The position numbers were made by a program, and so were the translations under genes. The notes below the pieces were generated by a model. That model made no database searches. It saw only the letters and a list, made by a program, of their open reading frames with translations, and was not told the origin of the DNA. DNA of 64,000 nucleotides from Neopestalotiopsis rosae (lineage: Eukaryota > Ascomycota > Sordariomycetes > Amphisphaeriales > Sporocadaceae), in the NCBI GenBank assembly GCA_023078685.1, contig JALGAS010000009.1:1116001-1180000 (forward strand). Reading direction: 5' to 3'. This document shows, piece after piece, positions 22,576 to 33,566 of this stretch (the first letter of the stretch is position 1; every line of letters starts with the position of its first letter).

Positions 22576-23130
22576 ATGGAGTCGACTTATTATGAGCTAC
22601 AGTATGAGAAGCATGCCGACTTGCCGAGTCTGGAACCTGTGGGGAATTTTGATGGGCGGCAAAAAGGACAACAGAAGATTCATCCCTATTGTGATTCTTC
22701 GCTTAGAATAGTTCAGCGAATGGATATGAAAGTCAGAAGTGTAAAAACACACGTGAAGTGGGCATTAAAGACGGTATTGGTCCCTACATACTTGATTAGT
22801 ATGGGCTGTTGCATCATTGCTTGCTACCTGGTGAATTGTAGTATTCGCTCTGCGGGAGGATTTCAACTTGTGGTGCTAGTAACGGGGCTGTTTGGCACTA
22901 GCGGATACTTCGGCTGTCTAGAATGGAATGTTTCTAGAAAGTTGTTCAAAACAGCCCTATTTCAAAAATTGTATAGTCTCTCTGCTCTAATAAATTATAC
23001 ATCTATTATGATACATGTCTGCCCGGGCTTCCAAGCCGGTCTATGGAAAGCAAAAAACGCCGATCCCAGAATCTATGAAATGAGCTGGCCAAGGCTTGGT
23101 TGGCTCTGGCTTTTGTTGTGTTGTAAATAG
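22576..23130 (+). CDS. Hypothetical small membrane protein
   Basis: One open frame of 184 residues from the ATG at 22576 (the frame opens 5 codons earlier with TTG). After a ~60-residue polar N-terminus and a basic segment (KVRSVKTHVK) come at least two hydrophobic stretches (TVLVPTYLISMGCCIIACYL and FQLVVLVTGLFGTSGYFG) and a third weaker one near SALINYTSIMIHV. I recognise no family. The stop lies 15 bases from the stop of the converging AAA ATPase gene. Chance occurrence cannot be excluded; the clustered hydrophobic segments preceded by positive charges favour a real gene. Confidence 0.45.
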   Translation: MESTYYELQYEKHADLPSLEPVGNFDGRQKGQQKIHPYCDSSLRIVQRMDMKVRSVKTHVKWALKTVLVPTYLISMGCCIIACYLVNCSIRSAGGFQLVVLVTGLFGTSGYFGCLEWNVSRKLFKTALFQKLYSLSALINYTSIMIHVCPGFQAGLWKAKNADPRIYEMSWPRLGWLWLLLCCK

Positions 23131-23145
23131 TACAGTATATATATC

Positions 23146-24615
23146 TCAATGGCTTTGGGCCTGACGGACGATCTCTATACCTTCGTCCGCCGATCTCTTG
23201 GACAATTCCTTTTCCACCCAAGCTGATGCATTTGAAACAGCATCAATTGCACTGTCGAGGTTCGATTGGAAGAATCCTTGCAGCTGGGATGGGGTGAAGG
23301 TGTCTTCTGGTATATGCAATGCAAATTCTGTGCCTAGTCGTTCTATATCGGCCAGGCAGAGGGGGTTGTCGGAGCTATCGAGGTCGGGTGAAAACATGCG
23401 AATAAACATTTGCTTTGCCGATGCTGGGCTGATATTCCCCAGGAACACCTTCATGTCGATGCGACCCGGTCGGACCAGAGCACTGTCCAGCTGCTCAGGC
23501 TTGTTGGTGGTCATGATGACAATGCGCCCCTCGGCTGAACCGACACCATCCAAGACGTTGAGTACGCCAGAGAGTGTGCAGTTTGACCTGGTGCTGTGGA
23601 TGCTGCTTTGGTCGCTCTTGTCTCCCGTGTCTCCTCGCTCAATGCCGACAGCATCGATATCTTCGAGAAGCACAATACACTGAGGTGGGATCTCTTGAAA
23701 CATCTGCTCAAGGTCGTGATCAGCAGGTACGCTGGGCAGCTTGACCTCGTAAAGATCAAGGCCAAATTCACCAGCCAGCGCGGTTGACAAGGAGGACTTG
23801 CCAGTTCCCGGAGGTCCATAGAGAAGGTAGCCGCGACGATATGGCATGCTTCGATTACGATAGCGCTTCTGCGTCTTAGGGTCCAGATATTTCCTGATAT
23901 CGGCAAGCAATTCCTCCTTGACCTGGTTATCAAAGTGGACCGTATCAAGATGGCGAATGGGTTTCCTCGATTTGGGCTGCCATGAGATGCCATAGCGATC
24001 TCTCGAGTAGATTGTAACGAAGTACTGAGCCTGCCTGTCGGCATATATGCGACATTCCTCAATCAAACTCTTGATGGGGTCTACCGAGCGGCCGATGCAG
24101 CTGATGATGAGATCCTCACCACCTATACCGTCGTAGCCAGGATCGCACATGGCGGCGTTGAAGCTGTCGAGGGATCTGGAAACCACAAACAGATTCTTGT
24201 TGTGCCAGAACCATGCCGTTTCCCAATGCGGTAGATATTGCGCCATTCTCCGCGTCTTCTTCAATGAGGACACATCGTCGCGAGCGGTTTGCGCTTCGGT
24301 GCGCGCAGTAAAGAAGCGAACCTTTCGGCCTTCAATAACATTGGCCAAAACCCAGCTCACCACGCTCCTATTCAGGGGATCGCGACCGGGGATAGAGACT
24401 GAGGCAATGAAGAAGCGCCGTATCCAAGAGTACACCTCGGACCACGCGGAGCTGGCAAACCTCCATGCTGACGGCGCAATGCCTGCGAGCGCTACAATGG
24501 AGCCGAGATGTGTAATATCGAGCTCTGACCAGCGATATGCCAGAGTTTTTATGAGCCCAACCGGATCAGTAAGCTGGAAATTGGCCGCTCCTCCGGCATG
24601 GAAAGGTTGTGACAT
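23146..24615 (-). CDS. BCS1-like AAA ATPase
   Basis: A single-exon gene of 489 residues. The ATG at 24615 is chosen because the open frame further upstream starts only with TTG. The N-terminal ~220 residues correspond to the BCS1 N-terminal region (GRDPLNRSVVSWVLAN, then ALxxSxxSFNAAMCDPG-like, with the conserved SRDRYGISWQ segment leading into the ATPase). The AAA module has Walker A GPPGTGKS (~267-274), Walker B VLLEDIDA (~315-322), a sensor-1 MTTNKPEQLDSAL stretch and the arginine-finger region RPGRIDMKVF. BCS1 itself translocates the Rieske protein across the inner mitochondrial membrane. Filamentous fungi carry many BCS1-like paralogs of unknown role, and this one, with a divergent N-terminus, is probably such a paralog rather than BCS1. 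Confidence 0.9.
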   Translation of the reverse strand: MSQPFHAGGAANFQLTDPVGLIKTLAYRWSELDITHLGSIVALAGIAPSAWRFASSAWSEVYSWIRRFFIASVSIPGRDPLNRSVVSWVLANVIEGRKVRFFTARTEAQTARDDVSSLKKTRRMAQYLPHWETAWFWHNKNLFVVSRSLDSFNAAMCDPGYDGIGGEDLIISCIGRSVDPIKSLIEECRIYADRQAQYFVTIYSRDRYGISWQPKSRKPIRHLDTVHFDNQVKEELLADIRKYLDPKTQKRYRNRSMPYRRGYLLYGPPGTGKSSLSTALAGEFGLDLYEVKLPSVPADHDLEQMFQEIPPQCIVLLEDIDAVGIERGDTGDKSDQSSIHSTRSNCTLSGVLNVLDGVGSAEGRIVIMTTNKPEQLDSALVRPGRIDMKVFLGNISPASAKQMFIRMFSPDLDSSDNPLCLADIERLGTEFALHIPEDTFTPSQLQGFFQSNLDSAIDAVSNASAWVEKELSKRSADEGIEIVRQAQSH

Positions 24616-25505
24616 GTTCACGACGGCACAATGCCCACCATTATACAAAGGGGGCCGCGGTTATGTCCACTGCAAGGCGACACGTAGCGGGACGCACGCT
24701 ATAAGCAGCCGCGAGGCCGCAGCACCAGAAGAACGAATCTCTTAAAGAGGCAACAAATTGAAATTACAAATGAAGTAAGAAGACTTTGTAATGAATGTCC
24801 AGAATAAGTATACAATGAAACATCTCGAGCGCCAACCAATGGCAATAAAGGAAGATGGCCAATGGAGGTACTAAAATCGGATGAAAACGAGAGTTTTTCT
24901 GACACCATATTTTTTTCGTCGCCGCACAGACCAACTGCCCCTTGAAGCTTAGAGTATCTCATTTTATACTTCGTATCTCCGTCATTTATCGTCCTCGGTA
25001 CTGAAGACCCGCGCTGTTCCGAGTCAGCCAGCCCGTATGAAAGGCATATAATGTTGGTATAATATACGATGAGTACGCATCTGGGTATCACCTAGTTTCT
25101 AACGTTTGATGATTACGCATATGATCGAGTCCTGACGAATTATGCACTTGGGGGAAGGCCTAGTATGAGGCACTACCGATTACTCTCCAACTTGTTAGAC
25201 TATTCATCAGTGGAAGACCAAGCGAAAATGGAAGGTGTTCGCTTTCCTAACTGCTAAGCCCATGTTCGTCGGTGCGGCCCTGAAAGCAGCGCTGTGACTG
25301 ACGACTGCAACACCGAAATCCGAACACCATATTCCATCGGAATCAAATCCACTCTCGAGGTCCAAGAGGCTATTGCTCGTTCGATGCAATCCATATGCAC
25401 GGTGATCAACTGCTTATAGTCGACTAAGCAATTGACCACATCATCTGCGTGAATGACCACTCACAAACCGCGACTGGACATTGTTTGCGCCACTTTGTAA
25501 TCGAG
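24616..25505. other. Divergent intergenic region
   Basis: About 0.9 kb between the AAA ATPase (left) and the aminopeptidase (right), which must share this promoter space. No coding feature is supported. Confidence 0.5.
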
Positions 25506-28473
25506 ATGCGCGAGGTCCTTACCAACAGAGTCGCGGCGCCATTCCGGCTGCCTGACACAATTGAGCCTCGACACTATGCAGTTGAGATTGAACCAGATCT
25601 CGAGGCCAACACGTTTCAAGGGCGGGTTTCGATCCAATTGCATGTCGCCAAATCAACACAATACATTGTTCTGCACGCCATCAGGCTCAACATTACCGAA
25701 GCCAGAGTTGAGCCCGAAGGCGGCGTCATCTCCCATCCCGCGGTGCATTACAATCCGGATCAGGAGACGGCTTACTTCAAGCTGAACAGCAAAATACATG
25801 CTGGTTCGCAGGCCATTTTATTTCTCCGTTATGATGGCAAAATGCAACAGGTCGGAAATATGGGCGGGTTGACGCCGACACCGTACCAATTCCCAAACGG
25901 AACGACAAAGATGGGATTTGAAACCATGTTTGAGCCCACCATGGCAAGGCTCGTGTTTCCATGCTTTGACGAGCCGGCCATGAAGGCGCAATTCAGCATA
26001 TCGTTGGTTGTACCCTTGAGCCTGGCCTGCCTGAGCAACATGAATGTTGAATCTGTCAAGCTGGTCAAACATGTGGCAGCGGCAGCAGCAGTCAATACTA
26101 CCAAGAAGCGCGTCTCATTTGGCATCAGTCCCAAAATGTCTACTTACCTCGTGGTCATGGTGGCGGGCTACTTCAATGTAATCGAGACCGACAAGTTTCG
26201 CGTGCCCATTCGACTCTGGGCGGCTCTGGACAAGAATATTCAAAGTTGTAAATACGCACTTGATGTAGCTGTTGCCACCTTGGAAGCACACGAGAGAAAC
26301 TTTGGCCTCAAGTACCCATTGCCGAAACTTGATCTTGTGGGCATTCCGGGACACCAAGGGTGAGTACGAATTATTTCATAAAATCTACACACCATTTCAC
26401 ATGATTAGATTTGGGACAAGATATACACGTAGAGGGGTGATATACTGACAGTTGACAGTGGTATGGAACACTGGGGCTGCGTCACATTTGCAGAAAATGG
26501 CCTCGTCCTGCCGGAGAATCCGTCCGAGTACGACAAACTCGGCATCGTATCGCTCATGGCCCACGAGCTCGCGCACCAGTGGTTTGGCAACATTGTCACC
26601 ATGAAGTTCTGGGACTCCCTCTGGCTCAACGAGGCCTTTGCCGAGTGGGCGGCCATACACACCATGTCCGAGCTGCTGCCCAACTACGACGCCTGGGCGG
26701 GCTTTGTGGCCATGGCCCCCGACGGCGGCTCGCGCGGAGGCGGCTTCCCGACGGCCATGGAGCTCGATGCCAATATCGGCAGCCACGCCATCCAGGACCC
26801 GGACATATCCGCCGGCTCTGCCTTTGACGACATTACCTACCTCAAAGGCTGCAGCGTGATCCGCATGATGGCCGAGACCCTGGGGGTGGACGTCTTCTTG
26901 CAAGGCGTCAGACTGTATCTGGGGCGCTACGAGTACGGCAACGCCACGACGCAACAGCTCTGGGATGCCCTGAGCGAGGTCAGCGGCCGCAACGTGGCAG
27001 AATTCATGGCATCTTGGACACAGAGCGTCGGGTTTCCGCTGCTAACGGTCAATGAGCTCCGTCCCACGGGAGAAATTGTCGCCACGCAACATCGCTTTCT
27101 GCAAAATGGAGACATTGATGCAGATGCTGGTTCGTATCCAGTCTTTATACGGATACGAGAGCCCGAGGGCGTGACTACGCATCTGTTGACGGGCAAGAGT
27201 ACCAAGATTCCAGTCAACCCGTTCAAGTACAAATTGAATGCAGACAATGGAGGGTTTTACCGCGTTGCATACCCTCTTTCGCGAATCCACAAATTTCAGA
27301 TACAATTTGGCGGCGACTATCTCTCCATTGAGGACAAGATCGGAATCATTGCGGACCTCGGAGCCATTGTTGCGACAGGTTCCAAAATCAGAAATTTGAA
27401 CTTGCCCGACTTCTTGGACTTTCTTTTCCACATCAAGGACCACGTTGACAGCGTGTATATATGGAGTGAGGTGCTGGGGCAACTACAAAAAATCCAGGTG
27501 GCTTTCATGTTTGAGGGTGATGAGGTTCTTAGTGTATTGAAGACGGTGAAGCATCGATTGGTAGCTCACCTCATCGACCGGGGCCTGCTCACTTTTAATA
27601 CCGCCGATTCAACCGAGGAGACGCTCCTCAAGGCTCTTTTGTTCAGTCAACTCAAAGATCACCCCGAGGTGCAGATGCGAGCAAAGACGGCTTGGGACAA
27701 GTTGTTGGCTGGAGACAAGAACGCTCTGAATCCAAACATCAGGGGCCGAATCTTTGACACGGTCGTTTACATGGACGACACAGATGTAAGTAATCATTCC
27801 AAAAGAAAACTGGCGTGATAACGCTTGCTCATGAGATTGGATCACAGGCAACTTGGAGCCAGCTAAAGTCCATCGCCCTCGAAGGATCATACATCCACCC
27901 AGGCGATCCCATCACACCATTCGAAGCCTTTCAGTCCCTTGGCGGCTCGCCCAAGCCGGAACTGATTGGGCGTGCTCTCCAAATCATCAGTCCGCCTGAA
28001 CCATCATCCACAAAACAGGCCGCCACCGCAGCACAAGCAAAGAGGGCCTCTGCGCCATTCGTCCTGAATTGGGCCGCCCGCTTCAAGATCCTCAAAGCAC
28101 TGCAGAACCACCCCAACGGTGCGATTGCCGAGTGGCAGTGGATGTGCAAGCACTGGGACGCGTTGCGCCAGGCTCGGCCCGGGCAAATCGGTAGCTATAC
28201 CTTTATACCCTACGCCCTCGGTGGACTCGCGACCTCGGCACAATTATCCGAGGTGGAAGATTTCTTCGTGGATAAGAGAGATCCAGTAAGTTGATAATCA
28301 TTTCCCCGAAAAATTGAATTAATGTCCTAATTTTGATAATATTATAGGCCTTTGAGATGCTTCTCACTCAAGCGTTCGACAAGATACGGGCCAGAGCCAG
28401 ATTTGTCGACGCGGATCGGGAGGCATTATTACAATGGGCTAGGCGGAATGGTCACGGCAATACTGAGCAATAG
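25506..28473 (+). CDS. M1 family zinc aminopeptidase
   Basis: Four exons (25506-26359, 26459-27785, 27848-28285, 28348-28473) give 914 residues, the usual size for the puromycin-sensitive/APE2 type. The start is the first ATG after a GTG-opened frame and leads into the canonical FRLPDTIEPRHYAVEIEPDL N-terminal beta domain. The zinc site is intact: HELAHQWFGN with His320, Glu321 and His324, then NEAF with Glu343, 18 residues on. The catalytic Tyr lies in DDITYLKG (~412). The exopeptidase motif, normally GAMEN, reads GGMEH, with the key Glu288 kept but Asn replaced by His; it is assembled across intron 1. The C-terminal helical domain is complete, including the small last exon. The family removes N-terminal residues from peptides in cytosol or periplasm; no signal peptide is seen, so cytosolic action is likely. 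Confidence 0.92.
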
Positions 28474-28650
28474 TGTTTGTGAGCATTCAACAAGACTCAT
28501 TTCACCTGATACCGCCATAATACGAAGTCCACATCTGGTTGACACGGGATTTGAGCGAAAATTTGACTTTCTGATATCTTGTGACCTCTTTCAATGAGGA
28601 ATGACTAGCCTCAATATCCAACTTCCATTTATCATTGCGATTTGAAGATT

Positions 28651-29706
28651 TTACTCCAAATGCTCCTTGAACCAGGTAACAGCAGCATTCTTACCCCGAA
28701 TCATGGCGGCCCGCTCGCCGGGCTTCCTCTCATCGCCACGGACGAAGCAAGAGTGCGCCACCTTGGGGAAGTGTTGATAATCAAACGGCACCCCGAGCTT
28801 CTGCAGCGTGGTAAAAGTATACACCTTCAAGGCGTCCGGGAAGGCCGCGTCAATCTCGGGCGCCAGGACCTGGACGGGCACGGCCGGGTCGACGCCGTCA
28901 ATGTCGGCCTCGGTCGTGAGCGAAGGGTGGCCGATGCTGATGGCGTCCACCAGGCGGTTTTCGGAACCAGCAGAGTGCTCGGCGGCGGCGAGGCGCAGGC
29001 ACGCCCAGCCGCCGTAGCAGAAGCCCGCGGCGCCGACCCTGCGGAAGCCGTGCTCGGCGCGCAGGGCGCGGGCGCACGCAAAGATCTCGGGCTCGCGGAC
29101 CTCGCGGCTGTTGCGCTTCAGGAACGAGGGGAGGTCGATCTCGCCAAAGCGCTCCTCGATGATGGGCTCCACTGCGACCACCTCGCCGCCGAAGAAGTCG
29201 GGCAGGTAGACGGTGGCGCCCGTCTCGCGGGCGTAGTGGTCCGCTAGGAGGCGGAGATTGTTGAAGGTCCAGCCGAATAGATCATGGATGATCATGATCG
29301 CCTCTGCAAGGGTGGTGTGATTAGCATATTGTCTTCTTGATGCTGAAGAGATGTTCGTGATTATAGTAAAAAGAGTCAAGATCCCGCGAGACTTTTCTGT
29401 AAATTTGCTTGCCGTAACCGATAATGGCAAATATTGTACGTACTGTCTGGGTTGTTGCCAGTGATATAAGTATCATTCGAGGCCAGCTTGCCGGTCCGGC
29501 CTGTAGGCGTACCATCCCACTATCAGATTGATCATTAGTGATACTGCCAATACCAAGAAGATAATTTCAAGTGAAGCTAGGCCTCAGTGACATCATAAAA
29601 GGCAAAGGTTTCTATCTTATAGATATACTAGCAGGGCAATCATTGCTAGCTTCAAGGCGTATAAACTCACCGTGAACCCCTGAACACAACACTCTGAAAC
29701 TGACAT
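28651..29706 (-). CDS. Dienelactone hydrolase family protein
   Basis: Three exons read leftward (29671-29706, 29444-29519, 28651-29303) give 254 residues. The first exon codes only 12 residues, MSVSECCVQGFT, matching the usual fungal N-terminus of the family. The second supplies WDGTPTGRTGKL. The third begins with the IMIIHDLFGWTFNN block. The catalytic triad is visible as Cys133 (GFCYGG), a candidate Asp189 (APEIDAAF) and His221 (VAHSCFVRGD). The family consists of alpha/beta hydrolases that open lactone rings, as in aromatic-compound degradation; many fungal members have unknown substrates. Splice junctions GTGAGT, GTACGT and two AG acceptors fit, with the codon across junction 2 reading Lys. 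No targeting signal. A TATA box lies about 100 bases upstream. Confidence 0.88.
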
Positions 29707-30545
29707 GGTGGTTGTTTTGGAAATAGATAGATTGTATATCAATTTATGTTCAATATGTGCTTATGTTTGAAAAGAGCCGCATCAATGCTTGTTTCGCGAC
29801 GGAGTTTATATATTAGCATCAAAGTCTCTTTTGAAATGCCGGAGATTGACCCCGCAATAAAGAGCGATAAGTCCGAAAAATGATGTTATATAATCGAGTA
29901 GCAGGGCAGAAACCTACATCACGACGTGGAGAAAGAAACCTTTCAATGTGAATTACTGATAGAGGTATGCCTGGTTTCGTTGTAGGAGCAAGTTTGGGCC
30001 GTATGTAACTTTGCTTACATCGGACGGTCGGACTTTTGGCTGCTGGGTTCGTAAGCAGTTGGCAATTAGACTGGTGGCGCTACACCACCACTGTTTTATG
30101 CCCTTGTTATTCGGCTGATAGGACAAGGATCTGGACAAGTTCTATGGGCGAAGAACTTCTGTTGATGTGATCTGTCGATTAATGGTAGAACTGTCAGGGG
30201 TGTCTCGTGCTCCGGAGTCAAGTCCGCTGCTCGCGGTCCCCAATTTCGCGGTCCTCAATTCCGCTGGTATAGTATAGACTTGCGCCGGCAGAAACTCAAG
30301 CCACGATTTAGTAGTAGCGGGTCACACGCCCGTGAATAATTTAGTAGGTAGAACAAGAGCTACTAAAAAGATTTGAAAGTCCACAGATTTGTAAGCGAAC
30401 AATCGCCGAATAAGTAGATCGCCGAATGCTATGCCGTTGGGTTCTGTATGAACTCATACCAAATCAATCATTGTTTTGTACATTGACCCTAAGTAGCTTG
30501 AACCGAAAGGCTGCCACATGCCCCTGAGGGCCTCACATGGTGATA
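29707..30545. other. Intergenic region
   Basis: Promoter region of the dienelactone hydrolase and 3' side of the BRCT gene, both on the minus strand. No gene recognised. Apart from the TATA element, AT-rich stretches and the short GGT/CCACC hairpin-like sequence near 30075-30090 have no clear meaning. Confidence 0.5.
29804..29812 (-). promoter_or_regulatory. TATA box of the dienelactone hydrolase gene
   Basis: TATATAAAC on the minus strand, about 100 bases upstream of the ATG at 29706, at a normal distance for a fungal core promoter. Confidence 0.45.
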
Positions 30546-31454
30546 CTACCGCCTAGCTCTCTTCTTTGCCGGAGCTGCTTTTGCTTTTGCAGCTGGGGCT
30601 CTTTTCCTTGGTCTCTCGTCCTCATCCGACTCATCGGGTCCCTCCTCCTGGTCTGCAAGACGGCGGTTCTCCATTCGCTGCTTCTTCTCCTCTGGAATGC
30701 CGTGCTCGAGGATCTGAAAGAATTCCTCCTCGCTAATGGTCTCAAGCTCCAGCTCGTTGATCTTCTTGAGCTTTGCCGGCCCGGCGCGTGTACCCACGAC
30801 GATGTAGTCCGTGTCCTCAAGCTTGGTAATGACATCGGCACCGTACTTGATGGCCGTGGCAATCGATGTCTTGCGGTCCATGGTCTCGAATGTGCCCGTA
30901 AAGAGCAGCTTGAGCCCTGCAAGACAGTCCGGCTCTCCCTGAGGAATTGTTTTCCGGTGCGTCCTTGCGTTGATGGCCGTCTTGGGTGGTCCCTTCTTTC
31001 CCTTGGCCGGTTTTGAGGGTGCCTCTGCTTCCTCCTCCTCATCCTCCTCGAGATCCTCCTCCTCCTCCTCGTCCTTGGGTTCAGACTTGATTTCCTTCTT
31101 TACCCTTCCCTTGGCGGCACTGGTAGCTTTTGCTGACCCGTCGGCCTCTGCCTGTCTCACAATTGTCTTGGAGACCTTGACCTTGGCAGTAAGATGCCCA
31201 CCCGGTCCGCCTTCCAACTCGCCATAGTAGAATCCGTCTGCAGTTTGTTCGTGGCGGAATTCGAATTCATCAATGTCTCCGAAAGGATTACAGGCCTCGG
31301 CATGGCGGTTCATCATTTTCTTGGCTGCTGCATTTGCGGCAGCCAAGGTTGTGTAGACCTCGGCGGGCTGTGGTCCTTCCAGCTCAGGGTCATCGTCCCA
31401 AATATAAGACGAGATGACATAGACTTCCTCTGGGAGGACTTTCTTTGATGGCAT
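30546..31454 (-). CDS. BRCT-domain protein
   Basis: Single exon, 302 residues, from the ATG at 31454; the frame upstream opens only with TTG. Residues ~178-250 form one BRCT domain (LAGLKLLFTGTFETMDRKTS, then the hydrophobic DYIVVG strand and a SEEEFFQIL helix), similar in style to the single BRCT of the large clamp-loader subunit or of NAD-dependent ligases. An N-terminal domain of ~100 residues (YVISSYIWDDDPELEG) is not recognised. The linker is strongly acidic (EDEEEEEDLEEDEEEE) between lysine-rich patches, and the C-terminus is a basic, nuclear-localisation-like tail (KKRARR). BRCT domains bind phosphopeptides or DNA ends, so a nuclear DNA-repair or chromatin role is likely but unproven. 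The leader carries a CAG/CTG run. Confidence 0.85.
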   Translation of the reverse strand: MPSKKVLPEEVYVISSYIWDDDPELEGPQPAEVYTTLAAANAAAKKMMNRHAEACNPFGDIDEFEFRHEQTADGFYYGELEGGPGGHLTAKVKVSKTIVRQAEADGSAKATSAAKGRVKKEIKSEPKDEEEEEDLEEDEEEEAEAPSKPAKGKKGPPKTAINARTHRKTIPQGEPDCLAGLKLLFTGTFETMDRKTSIATAIKYGADVITKLEDTDYIVVGTRAGPAKLKKINELELETISEEEFFQILEHGIPEEKKQRMENRRLADQEEGPDESDEDERPRKRAPAAKAKAAPAKKRARR

Positions 31455-32504
31455 TGTTGATATGTCTTGGGTTCTGTGCGCGTGTGTGTCCAATTGATGT
31501 TTTTTCTGCGACAATCCGTTTTTGAAGTTGAGGATGGATTTTGTCTCTTCTCTTTTCTTTTTCCTTTTTATCTTTGCTGTTTGATTGCCAGGGGATTAAA
31601 CAGGCAGCAGCAGCAGCCTTGAGACGCGGTGGGTGAAGAGCTAAGAAGCGCGTCGTGCTTCCTTTTTTTGACCAGTCCGTGCCTCCCTAGGCAATATGCC
31701 TGCCACCATGCCTGTGCCGTACAATAAATTGGACAACATTTCTTTTCAAATCAGCACTCGTGTAAGTGAAACTTCAATCTTGATATGATCATGTTTCTAT
31801 ACACAAGACTTTATTTGATGAAAAGACCTTGTTGTAATACTAGTGGTGGAATTTCGCAATTCCTTATAAACTCCAGCGTCTAATCGAATCATGTCACTAT
31901 CGGCGGTTCACGGGGATCTTCATGACAAAATTTCTTGTAGGAAATTTAGATACCAATCTCAATACTCGAAATACTAGAATATTTACATATATAAATTTAT
32001 ATGCGTGAGGAATTGACTGCCTATGTTCCTCAACCTGGGGTCTTCTATGATGGTGCTCCAAGTGTAAGTGGGCCACATCTAGGAGCGCCAAGTCTTCTTC
32101 TGACTCAACTATAATACCTGGCTAGTGAGATGTCAGGAATACTTGTCTCAGTTGACGGTCCAGTAAAATCTATTATTCAATCTTGACTTCCGGTGTGCCT
32201 TGAACCAGAACCCACTAGTAAAACGTGAGATTTGAACAGTGTCCTTTCAATTGGATGGGTCGCTGACATCAGCTCTACCCGTTTGTAGGACCAGCAGGTT
32301 GACTATGCATACATAAAGCAAGAATCAGGCTGGTATCGTGAATCAGTGAGCAAACGTTGTCTAAATAAGTAGGCTCCCTCCTCTATATTACAGAAGCCGC
32401 AAATTCTAGATTCGCCACGCTCGACAACGACATCTAGAACATGATCCCAATGTTTGCAGGGGTTTCCAAGAATGATCATGCTATTCATCTCGTATAAAAT
32501 CGTA
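31455..32504. other. Intergenic region
   Basis: About 1 kb between two minus-strand genes. It holds the CTG-repeat leader and promoter of the BRCT gene, then very AT-rich sequence around 31850-32010. No coding feature supported. Confidence 0.5.
31604..31618. repeat. Short CAG/CTG microsatellite
   Basis: Five CAG-type triplets about 150 bases upstream of the BRCT gene ATG. In the gene's sense orientation they read CTG, and they probably lie in the leader or proximal promoter. Confidence 0.6.
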
Positions 32505-33566
32505 TCAGTTCCTGCCTAGCCTCTCCTCGTGGTCTTCTATTAACTCGTACGCTGGTCTAAAATGGTCGCTTTTTTCCTCGTCGCCAGACTTGAGCACTGG
32601 GTTCGGGTGAGTATCATCTGTACCGCCCAGCGAAGTGTAGCCCTTGTCGTACAGTGGGCAATATGGGATATCGAGTGCGCGGATGAACTGAGAAAGGAGT
32701 AATATAGTTAGCAAACAGAATCTCTTCGGTATATGATGCCGTGGCCCTTTCAAAACGAGGGCCAAAATTGCGGGAAACGGCAGGTATAGTTCCAAAAAGA
32801 CTTACTCCCCAGACCTCCCTATAATGCCAATCAATGACGGGATGTATTCTCATGAACCTCGGCCAATCGCCATCGGTTTCCTGGAAATGAATGAGGTCCG
32901 CTCCGTGTGGGTCGGTCCTCCGCGTGCCAACAAATACGGCCTTCACCTCATACATCTCCTGCAGGTAGTCGGCTAGAGCCTGCTTCATGGGCTTATCGCT
33001 TGTCGCTAAATCGAGGTGGTATTCTTTGGATGTTGTTGCTACAAAGTCGTCCACCTCAGGAAATGGTCTCGTGTGTCGTATGTAGATAGCCTGCAGAAGA
33101 ACTGGTAGGGAAGCAGTGCCGCATGAAGACAGAGGTGGTGCGGGCTTAGAAGGCGGCGGGAAGTGGTCAGGTAACGAGGCAAGAATCAAGATCAGGAGAA
33201 CGAGGCAGTCTTTGCCACCATTATACGAAAGCGCCAGCTCGTCGGGTCTACAATTGAGAAGTCAGTCAGTCGAGACTCATACAGAAGTAAGCATGCCTAC
33301 GACAGCCGTAAAGACTAGGCGAAAGGGAGAGAAAGAGGGAAAAGAGCTACGGTTGATTCTTACCGGTACCGCTTGAGCGCATCGTCAATGACTCCCTTGG
33401 CCACCCGGACCTGTTTCTGCACGTCGAGGAGAACTTTGTCGCTCGTCTCCGTATTCAGCAACTTGTCGACCTTGTGCTTGAGCGCCGTACAAAGCGTGCG
33501 CATTTCGCCCTCCATATCCCTAGGCTTCCATTCCGCATCATGCTGCCCCGCGCCGTTGGTCGACAT
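32505..33566 (-). CDS. FAD1: FAD synthase (FMN adenylyltransferase)
   Basis: Three exons read leftward (33364-33566, 32806-33247, 32505-32687) give 275 residues. The diagnostic SYNGGKDCLVLL P-loop-like motif (PAPS-reductase-type nucleotide-binding fold) is at ~75-86. It is followed by YIRHTRPFPEVDDFV, GTRRTDPHGADL, DWPRFMRIHPVIDW and LYDKGYTSLGG, all positions conserved with yeast Fad1. The enzyme adenylates FMN with ATP to make FAD in the cytosol and is essential. The ATG at 33566 is preferred because it puts the P-loop at the family's usual distance from the N-terminus. The frame continues upstream to another ATG at 33758, which would add an unrelated low-complexity 64 residues. The second intron is 118 bp. 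The gene is divergent from DBP4. Confidence 0.93.
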
